NCBI RefSeq assembly: GCF_051175315.1
Contig: NZ_CP195100.1
Location: 1,116,001-1,180,000 of the forward strand
Source: Tundrisphaera sp051175315
GTDB taxonomy: Bacteria; Planctomycetota; Planctomycetia; Isosphaerales; Isosphaeraceae
Length of the DNA stretch: 64,000 bases
Direction of reading: 5' to 3'
The notes under the pieces were generated by a model, which saw only the letters and a list, made by a program, of their open reading frames with translations, did not search any database and was not told where the DNA came from. The first letter of the stretch is position 1; each line of letters opens with the position of its first letter. This document shows positions 35,785-44,151 of this stretch, one piece after another. The position numbers and the translations under genes were made by a program.

Positions 35785-37104
35785 ATGAGCATCGAGCTGA
35801 CCGGGGACGCTACAACCGAAGAACCGACCCGGGATGATGAGGCCGCGACCGGGGACGATCCGGGCGATCGCAAGCCGGCGGCCGAGATCACCGCCAGGGA
35901 CGCCTGCGAGCGCCTCCGCCGGGGCGAACCGATCAGCAACGCGCGGATCGTCGGCCTCCACCTCCGGGGCGACTTCGACCTCCCGATCAAGCTGAGCCGG
36001 GTCGAGCTGATCAAGCCCCGGTTCGAGAAGGCGCGCTTCGCTGGGTGCGTGGAGCTGGATCGGTGCAAGCTGATCCGGCCGGTCTTCGGCAAGAAGGCGG
36101 TGTTCGCCCAGGGGCTCGACCTCCGCGGCTGCCTGCTGGTCGCGGCGATGTTCCGCGAGACGACCGTGGCCGGCAAGGCCCTCCGGTGCGACGGGATGCG
36201 GACGCTGGGGACGTTCACGGCGGTGGCCTGCCGGTTCGAGTCCGAGGTCCGGTTCTGGGATGCCCGGTTCGACGGCTGGGCCGAATTCACCAAGTGCCAC
36301 TTCCTGGCGAGCGCCGACTTCCGGAGCCTCCACGCCGAGCAGGGGTTCAAGCTCCTCGAATGCCAGTTCGCCGGCGACGCCCTGTTCCGTGGGGCCTCGT
36401 TCCCCAAACGCTGGGACGCCGAGAAGTCGCGGTTCGAAGGGCTCCTGGACCTGTCCCGGGCCAAGTTCCACGACTTCGCCTATCTGGAGGCGATCGAGCA
36501 GGGTCCGGGCCACCGGATCGCGTTCCACAACGCCCTGGCCGAGCGGATCCTGATCCGCCCCGAGCAGGTCGAGGGCCGCCTGGCCAGCGAGCAGGCCGGC
36601 GAGTACGAGACGGCCATGCACGAGTATGGACTCCTGAAGAAGAACTACGAGAACCTCCATCGCTACGAGCAGGAAGACTGGGCCTTCTACCGCTTCAAGG
36701 TCAATCAGCGCCGCTGCTGCCAGCGGTCGTGGCGACGCCCGTGGAGCAAGTGCTCGCAGGGGGCCGACTTCCTGTTCCTGGACCACGGCTGCGGTTACGG
36801 GACCAACCCGGCGAGGGCGGTGCGTGCGGCATTGCTGATCATCGCCGCATTCGCGGTGATCTACATGATCGGCGTCGAAGGGCTGAACGTCGAGAAGCCG
36901 CCGTTCGGCGACGATCCGAAGACCCTGCCCAACCGCGTCATGATCGGGTTGCTGACCAGCGTGTCGGTGTTCACCTCGGGGTTCGGGAGCCTGAAGGATG
37001 CGGCGCGAGGCTGGATCAACCTGCCCCTGATCGCCGAGTCCCTGCTCGGGACCCTGCTCTGGGGCCTGTTCATCGTCGCGTTCAGCCGCAAGGTGATCCG
37101 CTGA
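35785..37104 (+). CDS. Pentapeptide-like repeat protein with C-terminal two-TM channel-like pore
   Basis: 439 residues. Residues about 40-240 contain a right-handed beta-helix-like pattern with recurrent phenylalanine and small residues (FDLPIKLSRVELIKPRFEKA, ARFDGWAEFTKCHF), similar to degenerate pentapeptide repeats. A short helical linker follows (AGEYETAMHEYGLLKKNYEN, ending near HRYEQEDWAFYRFK). The last 100 residues have a membrane helix (about 346-364), a re-entrant loop with SVSVFTSGFGSL whose TSGFG (397-401) sits where K+ channels have TVGYG, and a second helix (about 415-433, ending FSRKVIR). The ATG at 35785 has GAAGGTGAGG upstream. I infer a cation channel carrying a cytosolic sensor; neither selectivity nor ligand is known. 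Confidence 0.7.
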   Translation: MSIELTGDATTEEPTRDDEAATGDDPGDRKPAAEITARDACERLRRGEPISNARIVGLHLRGDFDLPIKLSRVELIKPRFEKARFAGCVELDRCKLIRPVFGKKAVFAQGLDLRGCLLVAAMFRETTVAGKALRCDGMRTLGTFTAVACRFESEVRFWDARFDGWAEFTKCHFLASADFRSLHAEQGFKLLECQFAGDALFRGASFPKRWDAEKSRFEGLLDLSRAKFHDFAYLEAIEQGPGHRIAFHNALAERILIRPEQVEGRLASEQAGEYETAMHEYGLLKKNYENLHRYEQEDWAFYRFKVNQRRCCQRSWRRPWSKCSQGADFLFLDHGCGYGTNPARAVRAALLIIAAFAVIYMIGVEGLNVEKPPFGDDPKTLPNRVMIGLLTSVSVFTSGFGSLKDAARGWINLPLIAESLLGTLLWGLFIVAFSRKVIR

Positions 37105-37192
37105 GGCAGGGCGCAAGATCGGGGGATGACCGGACGCGGGGGATCGGTTAGGGTGCGGCCCGGACCCGACCCCCGCGATGGAGCCCCCGGCG

Positions 37193-39610
37193 ATGACGCC
37201 AAGACGCGAGTTTTACGCCTTCATGATCGCCCTCGCCGCGATCGTGGTCGGCTTCTTCCACGAATCGCTGCTGCTGGGACGCGTCCTGAGCCCGGCGGAC
37301 GTCCTGTTCGCTTCCGCCAGCTTCCGCGAGATCAAGGGCCCCGGGTACGAGCCGGCCAACCGGCTGCTGATGGACCCGGTGTTGCAGTTCCAGCCCTGGA
37401 TCGAGTTCAACCGGGAGTTGGTCCGGTCGGAGCGGCTCCCGCTGTGGAATGACCGGGCGGGGTGCGGGGCCCCGCACCTGGCGAACGGGCAGGCGGCGGT
37501 GTTCGACCCGTTCCAGCTGTTCGCCTACCTCGGGAGCCTGCCCGAGGCGTATGGCCGGATGGCGGCGGCGCGGCTGTGGTTCGCCGGGCTGGGGATGTTC
37601 CTGCTGGCCCGGGCGTGGGGGCTGGGGGCGTGGGGCCGGTGGTTCGCCGGGCTCACGTTCCCGTTTTGCGGGTTCCTGGTCGGGTGGCTGCTGTACCCGG
37701 TCACCAACGCGGCGATCTGGCTCCCCTGGTGCCTGCTGGCGACCGACGGGGCCTGGGATCGGCCGTCGTGGCGGTCGGCCGGGCGGATCGCCCTGGCGAC
37801 GGGCGGGACCTTGTTGGGCGGGCACGTCCAGACCGCGGCGCACGTCCTGCTGGCGATGGGTGTTTATGCCGCCTGGCGGGCGTTCAGGCCGGGCGGGTCG
37901 TGGCGGCCGGCCCGGTGGTGGGTGGTGGGCGTGGCGTTGGGAATCGGGATCGCGGCGGTCGAGATCGTCCCGCTAGGGGCCTACCTGGCCCGGAGCCCGG
38001 TCTGGGGGGATCGCGACCGCGAGCGGGTGCCGGCCTGGGCGCTCGCGCGGCCTCGCCCCCTGGATGCGCTCCGCACCGCCCTGCCCTACCTGTATGGGAG
38101 CCATCGTCGCGGGCAGCCCAACCTGGCCAAGGCGGTCGGGGTCCACAACCTCAACGAGACGGCGGGCGGGTTCGCCGGGCTGGCGACCTTGATCTGGCTC
38201 GCCCCCCTCGCCTGGTCGGCCCGCCGCGACAACCCCCGGGTCCGGTTCCTGGCCGGGCTGACCCTGTTCGGCCTGCTGGCGGCGTTCCAGTTCCCGCCGG
38301 CCGACAACCTGCTGCGGGCCCTGCCCGTCCTGAAAGTGACCGACAATCGCCGGCTGACCCTCTGGGTCGCCTTCGGATTGGCGCTGCTGGGCGGGATCGG
38401 GCTCGACCGCCTGTCCGAGGTCCGGCGCGGGGGGCTCTGGAGGAAGGCGGCGATCGCCTGGCTGGCGGCGTCGGCCGTCCTGCTGTGTGCGGCGCTGGCG
38501 ATCGGCGGCTTCGCCCCGACGATCCGCGCGCGGGCCGAGGCCCACTACCTCCGCGCCGCCGAGGAGACGCCGGGGGCCGACCCCGCCGCCTATCGGGCGA
38601 TGGCCCGACTCCGGGCCGACGAGACGCTTCGGTTCGTGCCGGTCTACCTCGGCCTGGCTGCGGCGCAGGGGATCACCCTGACCGTCCTGATGGCCGCGCT
38701 CCGGCGTCGATCGATCTCCGACGACGCCGGTCGTGCGATCCTGCTGGGGATCACCGTGGTCGACCTGTTCGGCTTCGGCTTCGGGCTGAATCCGGCGATC
38801 GACCCGGCCGACGACCGACCGGTGCCCCCGGTGATCGCCGACCTTCAACGGACCGTGGGGCGATCCGGGCGGATCATCGGCGTCGGGGCCGAACTCCCGC
38901 CCAACGTCCTGATGCGTTACGGGCTGGCCGACGCCCGGAACTACGACTCGGTGGAGATGGCGCGGAGCCTAGACTGGCTGGCCCCGCTCTACCCGCCCGG
39001 CCCGACGGCCCGGACCAGCCGCAGGACGATCACCTGGGCGCGGGTCGCCGGGGCCCGCGACCGCCTCCGCGAGGCCGGGGTGGTCGCGGCGGTGGGGGCC
39101 GACGAGCCGCCCCCGGGGCTGTTCGCGCGGGTCGATCGGGTGGGGTCGACGTGGGTGGCCCGGCTCGATGCCGAGCCCCTGGTGGGCACGATCGGCGATG
39201 CCACGCTGGGCGAGGTGGCGGGCGGGGACGGGCGTTGGCGGATCGCCGTCGACGTCGGCGAGGCGGGGCCGGCGCGGGTCGTGGTGCGTCAAACATTCGA
39301 CCCCGGATGGCGGGCCGAACTGGACGGCGAACCCGCGTTGGTGGAGGCGCATCGCGGGGCGTTCCTGGCGATCGAAGCCCCGCCCGGCAAGCATGCCATC
39401 TTGCTCACCTATGAGCCCGTTGAGGTGAAAATCGGCGTGATTTTCTCGGCATTGTCGCTGGCGATGGGGGTTTTCGCCTTGACGCGTTCCGGCCCCTTCC
39501 GATCTAGTGGAATCGTTGTCCAACCGCTTGGACGGACCCAGGCGAGCGGGTTAGAATCGGACTCTCCCCACATCCCGGACGACCCGACCGGCGAACGCAA
39601 CGAAGGATGA
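37193..39610 (+). CDS. YfhO family multi-pass membrane protein (copy 1)
   Basis: 805 residues. It has about a dozen hydrophobic helices in a GT-C-like arrangement; the early loop has WNDRAGCGAPHLANGQAAVF and a C-terminal periplasmic domain ends with VVRQTFDPGWRAELDG and EAPPGKHAILLTYEPV, the closing block of the YfhO family. Family members are linked to glycosylation of lipids or lipoteichoic acid in Gram-positives; here the role is unknown. A second, shorter relative lies at 52215. The start is uncertain: 37193 has GGAG nine bases upstream, 37178 is an alternative. Confidence 0.8.
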   Translation: MTPRREFYAFMIALAAIVVGFFHESLLLGRVLSPADVLFASASFREIKGPGYEPANRLLMDPVLQFQPWIEFNRELVRSERLPLWNDRAGCGAPHLANGQAAVFDPFQLFAYLGSLPEAYGRMAAARLWFAGLGMFLLARAWGLGAWGRWFAGLTFPFCGFLVGWLLYPVTNAAIWLPWCLLATDGAWDRPSWRSAGRIALATGGTLLGGHVQTAAHVLLAMGVYAAWRAFRPGGSWRPARWWVVGVALGIGIAAVEIVPLGAYLARSPVWGDRDRERVPAWALARPRPLDALRTALPYLYGSHRRGQPNLAKAVGVHNLNETAGGFAGLATLIWLAPLAWSARRDNPRVRFLAGLTLFGLLAAFQFPPADNLLRALPVLKVTDNRRLTLWVAFGLALLGGIGLDRLSEVRRGGLWRKAAIAWLAASAVLLCAALAIGGFAPTIRARAEAHYLRAAEETPGADPAAYRAMARLRADETLRFVPVYLGLAAAQGITLTVLMAALRRRSISDDAGRAILLGITVVDLFGFGFGLNPAIDPADDRPVPPVIADLQRTVGRSGRIIGVGAELPPNVLMRYGLADARNYDSVEMARSLDWLAPLYPPGPTARTSRRTITWARVAGARDRLREAGVVAAVGADEPPPGLFARVDRVGSTWVARLDAEPLVGTIGDATLGEVAGGDGRWRIAVDVGEAGPARVVVRQTFDPGWRAELDGEPALVEAHRGAFLAIEAPPGKHAILLTYEPVEVKIGVIFSALSLAMGVFALTRSGPFRSSGIVVQPLGRTQASGLESDSPHIPDDPTGERNEG
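39528..39557 (+). promoter_or_regulatory. Candidate promoter of the small zinc protein gene
   Basis: TAGAAT (39552-39557) with TTGGAC (39528-39533) 18 bases upstream, inside the end of the YfhO coding region and about 60 bases before the next start. It shares GGTTAGAATCGG with the site at 32892. Confidence 0.35.
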
Positions 39611-39617
39611 GACGCTG

Positions 39618-39926
39618 ATGGTCCACTTCACGTGTGATCTTTGCGGCAAGGATCTGACCGGCTCGGCCGATCCCCGCTACGTGGTCAAGATCGAGGCCTA
39701 CGCCGGCTTCGACCCGACCGAGATCACGGGGGCCGACCTCGACGACGACCACATGGAGGCGATCTCCGAGATCCTCTCCCGCGACGAGGGCCTCAGCGCC
39801 GAAGAGCTCGACGCCAAGGCCCGCAAGGGCTTCCGCTTCGACCTCTGCCCCTGCTGCCACGAGAAGTTCCTCAAAGACCCCCTCGGGCGCGAATATGCCC
39901 GCCCGTTTGATTTCAGCAAGAATTGA
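39618..39926 (+). CDS. Small zinc-ribbon-like protein
   Basis: 102 residues. It begins MVHFTCDLCGKDL (Cys6, Cys9) and later has FDLCPCCHEKF (Cys77, Cys80, extra Cys79), a CxxC...CxxC pattern consistent with one zinc ion, with an acidic helix between. It resembles uncharacterised planctomycete proteins; function unknown. The gene stands seven bases after the YfhO stop but has its own promoter candidate. Confidence 0.7.
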   Translation: MVHFTCDLCGKDLTGSADPRYVVKIEAYAGFDPTEITGADLDDDHMEAISEILSRDEGLSAEELDAKARKGFRFDLCPCCHEKFLKDPLGREYARPFDFSKN

Positions 39927-39969
39927 TCCCAGATTTCTTCATGGCGAGATTCAAATGGGAGGCGGAGCG

Positions 39970-40203
39970 ATGGGTCAGGCCACGAAGAAGTCGAATCGCC
40001 TCCAGACCGACGAGAAAGGGCGGATCATCTGGCCGGCCGAGACCGAGGAAGAACGGCTGGCCCGGATCAAGTCGGCGTTGGAAAGCATCGAGGCGATCAA
40101 ACTCATGACTGACGATGATCCTCCCGGCGCCTCCGACCTCGTATTCTGGAAGGCCATGGATGAAGACCGGCCCGATCGCCCCCTCTTCAAGGATCTCTAC
40201 TGA
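39970..40203 (+). CDS. Putative antitoxin of a PIN-domain TA pair
   Basis: 77 residues, hydrophilic and charged (ETEEERLARIKSALESIEAI), with a C-terminal acidic tail DEDRPDRPLFKDLY. It is small and precedes the PIN gene by two bases, the classical antitoxin-toxin order. No DNA-binding domain is obvious. The ATG at 39970 is preceded by GGAGGCGGAG; 39955 adds five residues. The antitoxin role is inferred from position and size. Confidence 0.55.
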   Translation: MGQATKKSNRLQTDEKGRIIWPAETEEERLARIKSALESIEAIKLMTDDDPPGASDLVFWKAMDEDRPDRPLFKDLY

Positions 40204-40205
40204 CG

Positions 40206-40667
40206 GTGGCCCGATTCATCCTCCAGGACGCCGGGGTCGTCGGGCTCCTTTGCTCGGCACCAAGCCTTCCCAATGTCGCATCCGCGCTGGAATGGCTCTC
40301 CCGCCGGGTGGCCCGCGACGCGAAGATCGTGCTCACGGACCTCACCGACTACGAGGTGCGTCGGGAACTCGATCGACTCGGGGCGATCAAGAAATTGGGC
40401 CGTCTCGAAAGACTTCGCGATGAGTCCCTCACGATCGGGGTCTCCCACGAAGCCTGGGTCAAAGCGTCCGAGTTCTGGGCCATCACCCGACGAGAGGGGA
40501 GGCCGACCGCCGACCCGCACTCCCTGGATGGCGACACGATCCTGGCCGGGGTCGCGGCGACAGTGGGCCCACCAGGCGACTCGGTGACGATCGCGACGAC
40601 CAACGTCGGCCATCTGTCGCGATTCCCCGGGATCGACGCCCGCTCGTGGGAATCGATCGAGGCCTGA
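40206..40667 (+). CDS. PIN-domain protein, VapC-like putative toxin
   Basis: 153 residues. The acidic residues expected of a PIN ribonuclease are present: Asp8 in LQDAGVVGLL, Glu50 in DYEVRREL, Asp110 in LDGDTILAG, and the closing TTNVGHLSRF (131-140). PIN toxins cut RNA with Mg2+. The GTG start at 40206 lies just after the stop of the small upstream gene, so translation is probably linked. Confidence 0.75.
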   Translation: MARFILQDAGVVGLLCSAPSLPNVASALEWLSRRVARDAKIVLTDLTDYEVRRELDRLGAIKKLGRLERLRDESLTIGVSHEAWVKASEFWAITRREGRPTADPHSLDGDTILAGVAATVGPPGDSVTIATTNVGHLSRFPGIDARSWESIEA

Positions 40668-40783
40668 TCAGGGGGTAAAGTCGGGTGGACTTCGCCTGCC
40701 ATCCTGGGCCCGAGCGGTGGGCGCTGCCCACCCGACATCGATCGCGGGCATCGGTAGAGGTGTGATCGCTTGCAGGTCGCAAT

Positions 40784-41086
40784 TCACCCGCTGAGCCGCC
40801 ACATGATGCAGCCGCAGGGGGGCGGGGCCCGGAAGGCCGCCTGGTCGATCCGGTTCAAGGGCCAGTAGAAGCCGGCCAATGCCTGGTGGAGCGAGAGGTC
40901 CTGGGATGCGGCGGCCTCCGCGGACGGGACGTAGAGGAAGCCGTCGAGGCCGAACTCGGGGGCCTCGGCCATCCCCCGGCGCGAGAGCCAGCCGTAGCTG
41001 GCGACATAGGCCAGGAGGAGTGCGGCCGACAATCCGCGCACGATGAGCCGCCGCGTGCCGACGCGGAGCCAGGCTTGCCGCATCAT
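40784..41086 (-). CDS. Small single-pass membrane protein coupled to the kinase
   Basis: 100 residues. One membrane helix follows a basic N-terminus (RRLIVRGLSAALLLAYVASYGWLSRR, about 13-34). The rest is a soluble tail with CGCIMW near the end. Its ATG at 41086 overlaps the kinase stop as ATGA. No family recognised. Because it is translationally coupled to a membrane-anchored Ser/Thr kinase it may be a partner or modulator; this is inference from position. A long open frame that runs across this gene and the kinase in the same frame is a shadow. Confidence 0.6.
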   Translation of the reverse strand: MMRQAWLRVGTRRLIVRGLSAALLLAYVASYGWLSRRGMAEAPEFGLDGFLYVPSAEAAASQDLSLHQALAGFYWPLNRIDQAAFRAPPPCGCIMWRLSG

Positions 41087-42381
41087 CGAGTCAGCAGGAC
41101 GAGGATGTTGGTCAGGATCGACAGGCCGAGGAAGCCGGCGAGGGCGGCGATGATGGTGTTTCGGCTGTTGACGTATCCGGCCATCTGAACGCGCTCGGAT
41201 TCGGAGACCGGGACGTCGACGACGGTGTCCTCGGAGAAGTCCCCCTCGGCGAGCCCGGCGAGCGAGTCGCTCTTCTGCCCGGCGATCATCGGGCTCTCGC
41301 CCTGGAGCAGGCACTTGAGGTCGAGGATCAGGTCGTCGGGGCTGCGGTAGCGGTTGTCGCGGTTGCGGGCCATCATCGTCTCGACCACCACGCCGACGCC
41401 GCTGGACAGGCGAGTGTTGATGTGGTCGGGCGGGACGAGGTGAGCGTTCTTGTCGACGTGCTTCCGCATGACCTCCTGCGGCGTGTCGCCCGGGTAGGGG
41501 ACGCGGCCGGTGACCATGTGGTAGAGGGTGGCCCCGAGGCTGTAGATGTCGCCCCGGATGTCGACGTCGACCTGCCCGCGGACCTGCTCGGGGCTGATGT
41601 AGTAGGGGGTGCCGATGGCCATGCCGGCCTCGGCCATCGCCCACTTCTCGTCGGCCGTGAGCCGGGCCAGCCCGAGGTCGGCGAGCTTGACGTCGCCCCC
41701 CTTGGTCAGGATCACGTTCTCGGGCTTGATGTCGCGATGGATCAGCCCGCGCTCCTGGGCGTGCTTCATCGCCTCGGCCACGGCCAGGACGATCTTGATG
41801 GCGACCTTCTCGTCGAAGACCTTGTTCTTGTCCAACTCGTCCTTGATCGTCGGCCCCTCGACGTACTCCATCACGAAGTAGTGGTGGCCGTCGACCTCGC
41901 CGGCGTCGATCGCGTTGACGATGTTGTTGTGCTGGAGCTTGGCGGCGATCTTGGCCTCGCGCTCGAACCTTTTGATGAACTCCTTGTTCACCGCGAGCGC
42001 ATCCAGCAGGACCTTGACGGCGACGATGCGGTCGACGCTGGTCTGCTTGGCCTTGAAGACCAGGCCCATCGAGCCCTTGCCCAGCCGTTCGATGATCTGA
42101 TAGCCGGGGATCTCCAGCTTCCGCCCGCCCTCGCTGCCGACCTCCTTGAGGAGGCGCTGCATCTGGTTCCGGGTGAGGACCTTGGCGTCGACCATGATGT
42201 CCATCAGGCCGCGCTGATCGTCCTTGGCGGCGAGCTTGGCGCGGAGGGCCTTGCAGGCCTCGACCTCCTGGGGCGTGGCCAGCCCGCGGCGGAGGATCGA
42301 CTTCTCCATGTTGAGTTCGCTGACGCCCGACAGGCCCCGGGCGTCCTTCGCGGGCGGATTGCTCTCGGTGGATGTCGCCAT
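41083..42381 (-). CDS. Membrane-anchored Ser/Thr protein kinase (PknB-type)
   Basis: 432 residues. A helical N-terminal extension (about 1-90) precedes the kinase domain: glycine loop GKGSMG (101-106), Lys123 in AVKVLL, catalytic HRDIKPEN (215-222, Asp217), Mg-binding DLG (235-237) in place of the usual DFG, and SPEQ (263-266) for the APE-type motif. A membrane helix closes the protein (about 407-428, NTIIAALAGFLGLSILTNIL) with almost no extracellular domain. A candidate promoter with a perfect TTGACA lies about 160 bases upstream. The C-terminal TM topology places the kinase in the cytosol. Confidence 0.93.
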   Translation of the reverse strand: MATSTESNPPAKDARGLSGVSELNMEKSILRRGLATPQEVEACKALRAKLAAKDDQRGLMDIMVDAKVLTRNQMQRLLKEVGSEGGRKLEIPGYQIIERLGKGSMGLVFKAKQTSVDRIVAVKVLLDALAVNKEFIKRFEREAKIAAKLQHNNIVNAIDAGEVDGHHYFVMEYVEGPTIKDELDKNKVFDEKVAIKIVLAVAEAMKHAQERGLIHRDIKPENVILTKGGDVKLADLGLARLTADEKWAMAEAGMAIGTPYYISPEQVRGQVDVDIRGDIYSLGATLYHMVTGRVPYPGDTPQEVMRKHVDKNAHLVPPDHINTRLSSGVGVVVETMMARNRDNRYRSPDDLILDLKCLLQGESPMIAGQKSDSLAGLAEGDFSEDTVVDVPVSESERVQMAGYVNSRNTIIAALAGFLGLSILTNILVLLTR

Positions 42382-42537
42382 CGGGGCGTCTCCCGGGGGG
42401 CTGCGATTGACTGGCTACGGAATCGGAAAGGCAAGCGGCCGGACGCCGCTCGATGCGAGAGATGGATCGGAGCGGGCGAGGGGCCGGGATCGGGCCGGGA
42501 GATGACCCCGGCTTCCCTTCGCGCATCCGCGAAATCT

Positions 42538-42565
42538 AGTATGCGGCGGCGGCCCGCATTGTCAA
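42538..42565 (-). promoter_or_regulatory. Candidate promoter of the Ser/Thr kinase
   Basis: Reading the minus strand: TTGACA (42565-42560, perfect) and CATACT (42543-42538, four of six) with a 16-base spacer. It would give a leader of about 155 bases before the kinase start. Confidence 0.45.
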
Positions 42566-42775
42566 CGGATTTCCCCCCGCGGCGTGACGACGGGCCGACG
42601 CGTCACGCGGGGGGCGGGCCGTCGGCGATGATCCCACGCCGCAAGGACTTCCGGCCAGATTAGGCGATTCGGAGACTTGCTCGCCACAGCATCGCATGGC
42701 CGGACGGCGATTGTTTCTCCTCGCCTGGCCCGCGGCGGGGCGCCCGGTTTGCATGCGGCCGGGCCGCCTTGACGC

Positions 42776-42803
42776 TTGACACACGATTCCTGGCGGATAC
42801 AGT
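42776..42803 (+). promoter_or_regulatory. Candidate promoter of the isopropylmalate dehydrogenase family gene
   Basis: TTGACA (42776-42781, perfect) and TACAGT (42798-42803, four of six) with a 16-base spacer. It begins seven bases inside the longest open frame (42769), which argues that translation starts further downstream, at 42886. Confidence 0.55.
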
Positions 42804-42885
42804 CGGGTCCGGTGATGGGAGGCGGCGGCCCGCCGATGCGCGGGCCGCGGGCAGATCGTTGTTCGATTCGGGTGCGGAGGCGGAC

Positions 42886-44001
42886 TTGGCGACGATTGGC
42901 GTGATCGCTGGCGATGGTGTCGGGCCGGAGGTGGTCCGCGAAGGGTTGGCGATCCTGGAGGACGTCAAGGGGCTCGACGGGCTCAGCTTCGACCTGCCGA
43001 CCTTCGACATCGGCGGGGAGCGATATCTGAAGACGGGCGAGGTTCTGCCCGACTCCGTGCTGGAAGACCTCCGCAAGTGCGATGCCCTCTACCTGGGGGC
43101 GGTGGGCCACCCCGGCGTGGCCCCGGGGATCCTGGAGAAGGGGATCCTTCTCCGGCTCCGGTTCGCGTTCCACCAGTACATCAACCTCCGCCCGGTCCGC
43201 CTGTTCCCCGGGGTCGAGACCCCGATCAAGGGCAAGGGCCCCGAAGACATCGACATGGTGGTGGTCCGCGAGAACAACGAGGACCTCTACGTCGGCGCCG
43301 GCGGGTTCACCCGCAAGGGGACGCCCGAGGAGGTCGCCATCCAGACCTCGATCAACACCCGCGCCGGGGTCGAGCGCTGCCTCCGCTATGCCTTCGACCT
43401 GGCCCGCACGCGCGGCAAGTCCCGCACGTTCCCCGGGCTGGCGGCCGGCAAGACCGGGCTGGTGACCATGGTCGCCAAGACCAATGTCCTGACGTTCGCC
43501 CATGACCTGTGGGCCAGGACGTTCGCCGAGGTCGCGGGGGACTACCCGGAAATCCAGACCGACTACAATCACGTCGACGCCTGCTGCATGAGGATGGTCG
43601 TCTCGCCGGAGCGGTACGACGTGATCGCCACCACCAACATGTTCGGCGACATCATCACCGACCTCGGGGCCGTGCTCCAGGGCGGGATGGGGCTGGCCGC
43701 CTCGGGCAACCTCAACCCCGACCGCACCGCCCCCAGCATGTTCGAGCCGGTCCACGGCTCGGCCCCGGACATCGCCGGCAAGGGGATCGCCAACCCGATC
43801 GCCGCGATCCTCTCCCTGTCGATGCTCCTAGAGCACGTCGGCGCGCCGAAGGGTGCCGCCGCCGTCCGCGCCGCGGTCTCCCAGGTGCTGGCCGCCGGGA
43901 CGCCGAAGACCCCCGACCTGAAGGGCACCGCGACCACCGCCGAGGTGGGCCGCGCCGTCCGCGATGCCTTGGCCGCGCCCCAGGAGGGCCGAGCGACCTG
44001 A
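42886..44001 (+). CDS. leuB: 3-isopropylmalate dehydrogenase family (beta-decarboxylating)
   Basis: 371 residues from a TTG at 42886, chosen because GGAGG lies five bases upstream, homology begins at ATIGVIAGDGVGPEV, and a promoter candidate sits inside the longer frame. NAD site GSAPDIAGKGIANP, catalytic and substrate residues in RENNEDLYVG, TKTNV-like AKTNVLTF and DACCMRMV, and metal Asp in MFGDIITDLGA. The family oxidatively decarboxylates 3-isopropylmalate, isocitrate, tartrate or homoisocitrate. YINLRPVRLFPGVETP is shared with actinobacterial LeuB and tartrate dehydrogenases, so LeuB is likely but not certain. No leuA, leuC or leuD nearby. Confidence 0.85.
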   Translation: MATIGVIAGDGVGPEVVREGLAILEDVKGLDGLSFDLPTFDIGGERYLKTGEVLPDSVLEDLRKCDALYLGAVGHPGVAPGILEKGILLRLRFAFHQYINLRPVRLFPGVETPIKGKGPEDIDMVVVRENNEDLYVGAGGFTRKGTPEEVAIQTSINTRAGVERCLRYAFDLARTRGKSRTFPGLAAGKTGLVTMVAKTNVLTFAHDLWARTFAEVAGDYPEIQTDYNHVDACCMRMVVSPERYDVIATTNMFGDIITDLGAVLQGGMGLAASGNLNPDRTAPSMFEPVHGSAPDIAGKGIANPIAAILSLSMLLEHVGAPKGAAAVRAAVSQVLAAGTPKTPDLKGTATTAEVGRAVRDALAAPQEGRAT

Positions 44002-44151
44002 TCGCCCGAGCGAGTTCGCGGCCGACGCCCGCCCGGGCCCGGCCGCCGATCTCCCGAGGGCACCGGCGGGATCCACCGATCCCGCCCCGACGACCGTTCG
44101 CGTGCGACCCACCCCGAACAACCGTCCCCGCCCCTCGGGAGAGCCTCGTTC

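Larger units (their letters stand above)
42382..42885. other. Divergent intergenic region with two candidate promoters
   Basis: About 500 bases between the kinase and the isopropylmalate dehydrogenase family gene. It carries oppositely directed promoter candidates (42538-42565 minus, 42776-42803 plus) and no convincing gene. Confidence 0.5.

Noticed and set aside
40784..42526. 580-residue minus-strand open frame
   Set aside because: It joins an out-of-frame reading of the kinase to the small membrane protein; the kinase frame has all motifs, and the small gene begins at 41086.
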